Positions 36,039 through 44,800 of a DNA stretch of 64,000 bases are shown piece after piece. The stretch is from Turbatrix aceti (Eukaryota > Nematoda > Chromadorea > Rhabditida > Panagrolaimidae), in NCBI GenBank assembly GCA_963969345.1, contig OZ017767.1, positions 310,001 through 374,000 of the forward strand. Direction: 5' to 3'. A program made the position numbers and the translations under genes. A model generated the notes under the pieces. That model was not told the DNA's origin. It was given only the letters and a program-made list of their open reading frames with translations, and made no database searches. Each line of letters begins with the position of its first letter. Within the stretch, counting starts at the first letter, position 1.

Positions 36039-36466
36039 TAGGGTTCGAACCCCCCCCCGCCCCCGCGGGGATCCCCGCGGGGGTGAAGCCGGGCGTGGCC
36101 CCCGACCCCCGCCCCCGACCATTTGTGACCCCCGTCGGGGAGTAAAACCCCCGCCCCCGACAGATTCTGCCCCCGACAATGAGCAAAATTTAGCGTTAAA
36201 CGCGGAAAAACGTTCAAAAACAACACAAATAGGCAAAAAACAGAGCAAAATACGAAAAACGTGTTCAAAATATGCCTCGGTTTTCGTTTTAAGATAAAAT
36301 TGACAACTTTTTTTCTTCTTTTTCATAAGACTCGGGGGCAATTACCCCCGTCCCCGCCGACTTCTGCCCCCGTCGGGGGCAGAATTCCCCCGCCCCCGAC
36401 ACCTCTGTCCCCGACTACCCCCGCCCCCGACCCGATACGGGGGGGGGGGGGGGGGTTCGAACCCTA
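36039..36466. mobile_element. GC-rich non-autonomous hAT-like MITE
   Basis: This 428-bp element begins TAGGGTTCGAACCCC and ends with its reverse complement GGGGTTCGAACCCTA. It is flanked by a perfect 8-bp target-site duplication, CTACCATT (36031-36038 and 36467-36474). An 8-bp duplication with TAGGG ends points to the hAT superfamily. The interior is built of CCCCCGAC/GTCGGGGG-type repeats around an AT-rich core (about 36180-36330). It encodes no transposase. The C/G runs differ sharply from the surrounding AT-rich DNA. Confidence 0.9.
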
Positions 36467-36626
36467 CTACCATTATTTGTGTCATACTAAAATTATTCTT
36501 TTTTTCACTTCAAAGTTAACAAAAGAGACGATTTTTAGCAGTTACAAGCTGTCACCTACATGCATAGTATATATACCCTCGTTTCAACCAACAGCAGCTG
36601 TTGCCATATTTATTCATACATGTTGC

Positions 36627-37206
36627 TTAAATAAAGACAGTAAACGAATCATCCCCAAATTTTGTGATAATCTTTTGTCGAGGATGCAGGCCCTCTTTAA
36701 CTACATTTTCGTCGATGATCACATCTGTACTTCCCATTATGGAAATATCGTTTTGGTTGCTATAAATATTTTTATGGAACTCTGATGTAACTCTCTAAAA
36801 AACCAATTAGACATTTTACTTGCAACATAAGTTCTTTAAAACTTACGTAAACATATTCTTCACCGTGCAAAAGGAATCTTCCATCGCAATCACTTTTCGA
36901 ATTTGAATTCAAGCAGCTTGTGGGGGCAAGAATCATTTGCAGTGTATAAATAATAAAATCAGGGTGTGTCATCCCAGCATCTTCCGATTCACAATTCTCG
37001 ATCTTGTAAATTTCGTAGTAGTGATCTGAATAAGATTGCTCGTTGAATCTTAGTACAACCTCTTTTGCCATATCTAAGGTAATTGGTGATGAAATGTTGA
37101 CAGACTCAAGCTTGAGATAATAGTAGGAATCATCATCGGTGGGATAAGCGAGGTCAGCATTGACGGTATCTGCAAAAACAAGAAAACCGACAAAAAATAG
37201 AAACAT
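36627..37206 (-). CDS. Secreted cystatin-like small protein
   Basis: Two exons, 37206-36847 and 36794-36627 (52-nt intron, GTAAGT donor, TTTTTTAG acceptor, phase 0), encode 175 residues. Residues 1-17 are a signal peptide (MFLFFVGFLVFADTVNA). The body has a helix-like ITLDMAKEVVLRFNEQSYSD followed by strands HYYEIYKIENC and IIYTLQMILAPTSC. This resembles the cystatin fold layout (helix with AxxFN, then a YxLxVxLxxTxC strand) but lacks a clear QxVxG loop, so inhibitor activity is doubtful. Three cysteines are visible. The gene is bounded within 200 bp by two transposable elements. The family call is tentative. Confidence 0.6.
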
Positions 37207-37273
37207 GGTGAAAGCCGATATTTTTTGAGACAGAAATGCAAAAGGCCTTTTAAAGGAAATCCTGCAACTAAAG

Positions 37274-38460
37274 GGCTCTAGGTCGATTCAGCGTAATGCA
37301 TTTTTCAGCACAGTGTACTTTTCAGCGGAGCAAAATACAGCGCAACAGACATTTCAGCGGAGTAAAAATAAGCGGAAGACGAATTCAGCGTAGATTATTT
37401 CAGCGTAAGAAAAGTGAGCGTCATTGATAACTGAGCGGATAATAATTGAGCGGGTGTTTTTTTCAGCGCTAATTTTGAGAACACAATTAGGGGGGGCTGA
37501 GTGGTCTCGAAGCGAAATCTCAGATTTTCGTTGCAAGAGTACCGCGTGCGCATTTTTATTTTTATTTTTCATTTTAGATTATAACTTTCGTTGTAGGAGC
37601 ATCAGAATTTGAATTTTTGACTTTTTGCACCGTTCGATCGTGTTTTCTCGTTTTTTATTTTTTTAAATCGTTTTTTTTCGCTTTTTGTTGCTTTTTTTCG
37701 GTGTTTCGTGATCAATAGGAAGGTGAAGACACGAGAAGGTACCTGCTTTGTACTTTTGAAATGTCATACACGGGTACTGAATCTGCCAAAAACAAAATAA
37801 AAGCTTAACACTTGCTGTAAACCGGATAAAAAAAAATATAAATCTGTGACCACGGATTGGATAAAATCTATATCCGTGCTTTCCATCGCGTTTCGAAAAT
37901 AAACTTCGGAAACAAGCATTTTGGAATTTTGGGATAAAGGATGCATCCAGTTTAAACCAAGTCAGGATTTTATTGTGTTTTTAGTTGATTCGATATACGT
38001 GTACAATGTCCAAAAAGCACAAAGCAGGTGCAGTTCATTGTTTGAACCTTCCTATTAATCACTAAACACCGAAGAAAGCAACAAAAAGCGAAAAAAACGG
38101 TAAAAAAGATCGAAAAACGAGAAAACACGACCAAAAAGGGATGCAAACAGCCTAAAAAGTCAAAAAAACAAATTTTTGGTGTTCCCGCAACGAAAATTAT
38201 TATCAAAAATCAAAAAAACTAAAATTATCGCTTTGAGACCGCTCAGTGCGCACGCGCGCCCTTCCTGTTGATCACTAGTCCGCTGAATTGCTAACTCCGC
38301 TGAATTATCACTCCGCTGAAAAGTACAGTTGCGCTTAGTTTGGGCCCGCTGAGAGTTGCTCCGCTGAATTTTCCTTCGCTGTGTTTTTCTTCGCTGAGTT
38401 TTGCACTACGCTGAGTTTTTCGTTACGCTGAAAAATACTCCGCGCAAACAGCCGGCCCCG
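37274..38460. mobile_element. Foldback-type element with TTCAGCG subterminal repeats
   Basis: A perfect 8-bp duplication AACTAAAG (37266-37273 and 38461-38468) flanks 1187 bp. The left arm (37274 to about 37724) and right arm (about 38046-38460) are long imperfect inverted repeats around a loop of about 320 bp. The outer part of each arm carries many copies of a short motif: TTCAGCGGAG / TTCAGCGTA in the left arm, CTCCGCTGAA in the right. The inner arms pair through T-rich and A-rich tracts (GTTTTCTCGTTTTT / AAAACGAGAAAAC). There is no transposase frame. The 8-bp duplication again suggests mobilisation by a hAT-type transposase. Confidence 0.88.
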
Positions 38461-38468
38461 AACTAAAG

Positions 38469-39157
38469 TGGTATTCTGTAGATGTTGATGGAAAAAACTT
38501 TTACGATTTTACGGAAAAGTGAAAAAATAACATTAATGCGATTTTTTGTTGTTTGTGCAGAAGCATCAATCCACTACGATAGTGGGTGTCATATTTTAAA
38601 ATTCTCATACCTTTTTAAAAATCTTTTAAAGACTAGCTCAAAAATTGCAAAAGCACATTCATATTTAGTTGGTAGACTAATAAAACGGACCGGACTGACA
38701 GGGGACGAGCTAGGTTTACTTACGACCGCCTTACTTCGCAATTTATCCAGGTCGTTTTGACCCAAACCGGGCAACATGCCTTAACATATATCGTTTGAAA
38801 CTGGACTATATTATTGTTATAAATGCTTACATTTCTTTAAATTCTTGTTAAATGATATTAATTAAAAGCATCTGTCAACGTATTAATTTAGACGTAAACT
38901 GCAATTATAGATACTTTTTTTTTGAAAATTTGGCATCACAGCTCTTCAGCATCTGAACTGTCAAAAATATATAATTCATCTTTGAAAGTACCTCGTGCCA
39001 ACTGGTAAGCAAAGCAAGATTATTGACGAATTAATAAACATGTATGCATAAAACAGCAGGTGATTTTTTAAATACAAAACAGCGGTCAGTTTGACCAATG
39101 TGGCATTTATACCAAATAAGGAAAGCGGGTTGAGTTGCGTATTGACAAAAATAAAGG
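38469..39157. other. Intergenic region
   Basis: An open frame of 92 codons at 38482-38760 has no recognisable features or splice partners. I see nothing else. Confidence 0.4.
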
Positions 39158-40466
39158 ATGAATTTTTCATTTGGAAATCCTGAAGATTGTAAGTGCAAAA
39201 ATTTCTCTAAAAAAATAATCAATGAAACAAAAAATTATTTTTATTTTTATTTATGTATACATTTTTTTATTGCAGATTACAATGAATTCTTGATGTCCGC
39301 CATACCAAATCAAGTATCTATTGTTCTAATCATTATTATTTCAATTTTCTGCGTTATTTTTGCAGCATTGAACGGCTTGCTGCTTTTTATTTTCATAAAG
39401 GCATTTTTATCACAATCCATTTATTATATATTTTGCTTATCTTATTTTTTTAGCACAAAAAAGATTTTGAAGTAACTCCGTTTTTTCTGGCAATTATTCA
39501 CATTACATGCTGTGATATTGTATTTTTACTCTCCCAAGGAGCTTTTTTGGTATTCACTATCCTAGATCCTGAAAACCTTAAATATCACTACTTTAACAGC
39601 ATGTCATCCTCAGATTTAACGTATGAAACTCTTTGGGGATGTGTATGGTCATGCAATGTTTTCGGAATGCTTTTTGCGATTTATCTGGCTTTCAACAGAC
39701 TGCTCCTTTTTATTCACCCTCGTCTCAATCGACGACTTTTTACATCACCTGGCATGTACTACCTGCTTTTTGGTTGCTGGGGGCTCTTTGCAGGCTATAT
39801 CGTTGCATTTGTCTTACTCAAGTGCAAGTTGCTGTTTTTATTGCCTACTTTGGCGGTCAATATCGAGTGTACCTATTTTATTGGTAACACAATTGCCAAA
39901 CTACACAGTACTGTAAGTTTGAAGTTTTTGCCGTTTTTAAAAGTTTAAAAAACATTTTTCAGTCAATCACAAAAATTGACAAGGTTCTATCATTTATTCT
40001 TCTCCTTGTATACTTTTTAATATTTCTGCAATTCAAATTCGACATCAAAGAAAAAATAAAAAAGTTACTCACTAAGAATAAAGACACCATAGAAATACCA
40101 AAACAAACTTCGCACGATAAAGTTGTTTTTTATCAGTGTGCTATTGTAGCGGCGCTCTACATCCTGGAACCACACATTCGAGATCTCCAGGTGATAGTGG
40201 ACAACTTTGTGATTTACAATCTATTGCATGATCTCAAAAAAGTAAGTTACACTATCCAATGGAGTTGTGGATTGATATTCTTGATTTTTTGCTCGCTCCG
40301 CAGCATTGCGCATTGCATGCTGCAGATTTGGTTTAATTCCGTTGTAAAAAAGCGTTTCTACACTATTATTGGAAAGAAAGAACAGAAAACAAATCGAGTC
40401 TCGAATACTGTTACTATCAATCAGTCAAGCACACAGCAGCGCTTGACGTCCGTTCGACATGTTTAG
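39158..40466 (+). CDS. Nematode chemoreceptor-like seven-transmembrane receptor
   Basis: Four exons (39158-39188, 39276-39400, 39454-39912, 39963-40466) encode 372 residues. Seven hydrophobic segments are visible: VSIVLIIIISIFCVIFAAL, FFLAIIHITCCDIVFLLSQ, FGMLFAIYLAFNRLLLF, YLLFGCWGLFAGYIVAFVLL, a segment around LLPTLAVNIEC, VLSFILLLVYFLIFL and LIFLIFCSLRSIAHCML. The FNRLLLFIHP block after TM3 takes the DRY position, as in nematode serpentine chemoreceptors, but I cannot assign the SR class. The tail is Ser/Thr-rich. Intron 2 (39401-39453) has a GC donor (AAG|GC) instead of GT; using it keeps frame and joins TM1 to the conserved KHKKDFEVTPFF loop. Exon 4 contains a GTAAGT...CGCAG pair (40242-40303), but splicing it would shift frame and remove TM7. 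Confidence 0.8.
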
Positions 40467-41856
40467 AACGTTTTTAGACATTGGAGTTTGAATAAACGTT
40501 AGAGCGAGTGATTTCCTCAAAAGGTGCAGCGATGAGAAGAGGGAACAGTCATAACTGACGATTTGTCATTTCTCGATCTCTGAAATCTTCGATGACTGTG
40601 CTTAAAAAACCGGGAAATAAAATGAACAAAAACTAAGCACAGCGCGGACACTAACATGCATAGTAAGCTAAAATCAAGTTGATTTTAAAAAGTCTCTTCG
40701 ATTGTTTAAATTTTGAACCGAAATTTATATTACGATTAGTGCTGTCGGGTATTTTAAAATGTCAGATATTCAGGCCAAGACCCGATCTGAACCCGAAACT
40801 TTTGCGTACCCGACAGAGCGGATCACGATACAATTTTGGTGTTTAAAACTTTTTTCTTAAATTTTTTTCAGCACCATTATTTATAGCACAAAAAATTGTA
40901 ACAGAAGCGTATTTTTTATTTTTAACACTACATCTTCCAAAAATACATAAAAAGATGACGGGACGGGATCTCTGAACAACATTTTGAAAACGCACACCAC
41001 CGTCATAAAATTTGATCACCCTAATGATGCGGTCTAATTAACAATAGTTACGGGTTGCCTCTCTTTTGTCTAGATTACGTCAAATTACCTCGCATTTGGG
41101 GTTGTCTAGCGGGAATAAGGAGGAGGCGCCGGAGAAGAAAGAGCGGAGGGAAACTCTGGGAGATCCTTGGTTCACTTCGCCTTATTGAGACGCGTATTAT
41201 TTTATGTCACTCTTGTTGTCCTTGACGGTTGGGTTTTTCGGAAACGGAATCGGATTTTAGAAAATTAATAGTAATTTGTCTTTCATTTTGTTTACCAATG
41301 TTAAAATTTTTTGATCCTTTTTTGTGTTTTGAAAAAAATTACGAAATTGGGAATATGAGACATTTTTCAATCAAAACTACAAACTTTATTTTTTTTCGAC
41401 AACGGTTTAGTTTTTTGTCCTCGATCAAGGTTTACAACTGGATAAAAAAATGATCTTCACGCATCGTATTTTTTTGAAAACGAGGACCAAAACAGGTCTC
41501 TCTACCTATCCTCATTTTGACATGTGAATTTTCAACTTCCGCTTATATCGATTAACTTGACTTGACAACCTCTCTGGTGACAGTGCAGGGCAATGCGCGA
41601 TTGTACTATTCCTGTTGTCATACATAAATTACTTTTTTTTATATTTGTTAACGTTCTGGTTATCTTTTTGAGATCTAACCTGTGCAGATGCAACTTGTTG
41701 CACACATTTTGTGTTCTTCGTACGCTTCATGCTTTCTTTGAAACAAATTTTTTACCTAATACAATTTAAAAAAATTACATAATTTTACCAGAAAGAAAGA
41801 AAAAAACGATTCTACACGTTGAGATACTGAAAGAGGTGTCATAATATTGAAACGCA
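40467..41856. other. Intergenic region
   Basis: No supported gene. AATAAA at about 40490 may end the receptor mRNA. A pair of GTCGGGTA/TACCCGAC blocks (about 40745 and 40817) could be inverted ends of a small decayed element, but no target duplication is visible. Confidence 0.4.
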
Positions 41857-44800
41857 ATGAAACCAGCTGACAGAATATTTGCAAGGGAGAACTCCATACG
41901 ATCGGTAGGTTTTTTTTAAAATGACAAAAAAAATTAATTTTTTTGAACTAATGTAAACATAATAATATGTATATCAGATCACTTTTTTCGTTATTGTTTT
42001 TACATTTTAAACCGCATTTTTATTGTCCATTTGTTTTTAGTATTTTGTAAAGTGCAAAAAACGCAAATAAAGCAAATTATTACATCAGTTCGGAGATTCT
42101 GCCAACACTAAAATTTACAAGACGCAGCCTTTTTTCTTATCTCTAGAGATACCGTACTGCTAATATGTATTTATCAGTTGCATTATTTTGTGTCGTTCTT
42201 TTTTACGGATGTTTCTTGACCCTAAAAAAATTTGAAAAAACTTCTGAAGACTTTGGGGTCTTAAAATCACCCTAATTTCTAATATTTTTTAGGCCAGGAC
42301 CCTCGCAGTCGAAAAATTGACCCAGCATAATCGTCTGGCAATTTTTGTTATAATTCTGTTATTGGGTATCATTGCGTTGCTGCTTTTTATAAACTTCCGT
42401 CAGGCGTCAGTCATCGAAAATACGGCTTTCTACAACCTCCACGGCGAGTGGCGTGACACGTGCAAGCAGGCTTGCTCCAAGAACTTCACGATCCCCCCGC
42501 TCATCATCATCAGCCTCGATGGTTTCTGGGCAAACTACCTGACACGCAACATCACGCCTGCAATCAACAAGCTGCGGTCATGTGGAGCGTACGCCAAACA
42601 CATGTATCCCGCGTACCCCTCAAAGACGTTTCCCAATCATTATTCGATCATCACAGGGCTGTACCCGGCGGTACATGGAATTGTCGATAACCATTTTTAC
42701 GATCGACATCCGCCCTCGGGGATTTGTAAAAACACTCATCCACACAATTTTGATGATTGCTCGAGGTTTACTATCAGGACTAATAAGTCTGCTTATTATT
42801 CGGGCGAACCGGTTAGTTTTTTTAGACACACTAAAGTGTTTTTGTTTGTAAAATTCAGAAAAAAATTTTCAATTAAAAAAATTTCAGATGTGGAACACGG
42901 TAATAAAAGCTGGAAAGAAAGCATTGACCATGTTTTGGCCAGGAAGTGAGCTTGAAATCGATGGTATCCGTCCCACGTACCACTTCAAATTTGATGCCTC
43001 CGTTCCGTTCAGCTACCGCGTTGATGAAGTCATCAGCTACCTCAATATGCCGGAGGTGGATCGTCCTGCTTTCATGACAATGTACTTTGACGAGCCCGAC
43101 GGTCGTGGTCATCAGTTTGGCCCCAACAGCGATGCTACCAAGTCCGCGATCATAACCGTGGATGCCATGCTTAACTACCTGGTTCACCGACTCTCCGAAA
43201 GTGAGCTGCTCGGCTGCGTGAACATTGTCCTCGTCTCAGACCACGGCATGGCACAGGTCTCGAAGAAAAAGATTTACTACTCGGACAATCTTGGCCTAAA
43301 GTCGTCTAATTTTTTCCTCGAGGAAGGCGTCATCGGGCATGTGTACTTCAAGGATGATATGGAGAACGTCCCTGACCCATTTGACGTTGTGCCGAACATA
43401 ACGTGCAAAGGGGGAGACAAATTTTTGGCTTATTCGTCGAAAACTATGCCACGGGCAACTCATTATTTTAATCATAGAGTTGGAGAAGTCGTTCTGGAGT
43501 CAACCGTTGGGTCGTGGTTTATGAAGTAGGTTTGCAAACGATGAGGGGTTTATGTATTTGTTTAGTTGACAAATATTCAAACCGATTTCGGTCAGGGTAT
43601 TCGAACAAAAATGCATTCCAGTTTTGGTTCCTATTTAGTTTCCGGTATGGGCACCTCAATTTTTTGAATGTGGTAAATGCTCGCCTTAAAGACTGTTCCT
43701 CGAGCAAATGATGTAGATGATGTTTATTTGGGTTTTTCAAACTGCTTATATGTGCATACAATAAGGGTGGGGTTGCCGCGAATGGGAAAGATGCCGCCAA
43801 TGGGAAAGGTGCCGCGAAGGGAAAAGGTTGTCGCGGATAGGAAATGTTGCAATGACGGACGGTGCATGACGTACTGTTTTCCAACGTGGCTTTACCGCGT
43901 CAAACTGTTAGAGTATCCGAACAAAAAAATCATTCCGGTTTTGGTTCGTTTTCGGTCTCCGGTCCGACACTCCAACTTTTCGAATTTTGGTTTCTGTTCC
44001 GGTTTTGGTTTTTGTTGTATCCGCGGCGTAAGGCAAAAGAGGAAGACAAAGAAGTGTTGCAACCCGCGCTCCAACCTTTGGCGCGAGGGGCCAGCCGCGC
44101 GAGCTAGCAAGTCGTTAGACAAATGACTTGCGCCCGCGGACGCGATCAACACCTTGTTCCCTCTCTTTGTCTATCTCCCTGCCACAGTATCCGGAAGCAA
44201 ACAACGCCCCATTAGCATCTTTATATAAGAGCCTAAGACACGGGGTTTCACCAACCACTGTCTAGGGCCAAGTCCCCCGGTTGCTTGTTGTAATTTGTGT
44301 GATTTTGCTGAATAAATTTGATTGTTGTATTGTGATATTGTGATTGTTGGTATTGTTGTTAGAGGAGTTAAGTAGGGAGCCTTAGAGAGGAACCGGGTAC
44401 ACATTACTGGTGCCACTCCCGCTCTAAAGGCACCCCCTGCCTCCCCCCCATTTTTCCGGAAAAATTGCCCCTGCCCTATTGTCTATTGTGTGATATTTTA
44501 TTTTGTGTAACGTCTTTTGATGACAAACTCTCGGCATACGTACTCGAAAATGCCATCCCTATTCGAAAACTGCCACACCGTCGAGCAGCTAGTCAAAACG
44601 CTGATGGTGTTCGAAAAGAGCACGTTGTTATCGATAAATAATTTGGAAACCGCGATCAAGGAAGTAAAGGAGGACATTCAGACCCTCAAGGATCGACAAG
44701 CAGATGATATTGAAGAGAAGGTGAACATTGCGCTCACAGAGAAGATTGGTGATGCTGTGCACGGCGACACAGACAAGTACGATGAATTGAAGAAGCTTCT

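Noticed and set aside
36261..36785. 174-codon plus-strand frame
   Set aside because: It runs out of the GC-rich MITE and lies antisense to the second exon of the secreted protein.
38482..38760. 92-codon open frame right of the foldback element
   Set aside because: No domain, signal peptide or splice partner. Composition is not convincing.
40242..40303. GTAAGT...CGCAG pair in the receptor's last exon
   Set aside because: Removing these 62 nt shifts the frame to an early stop and deletes TM7. The unspliced frame gives a complete receptor.
40745..40825. GTCGGGTA / TACCCGAC inverted blocks
   Set aside because: Too short and too close together. No target-site duplication, so not called as an element.
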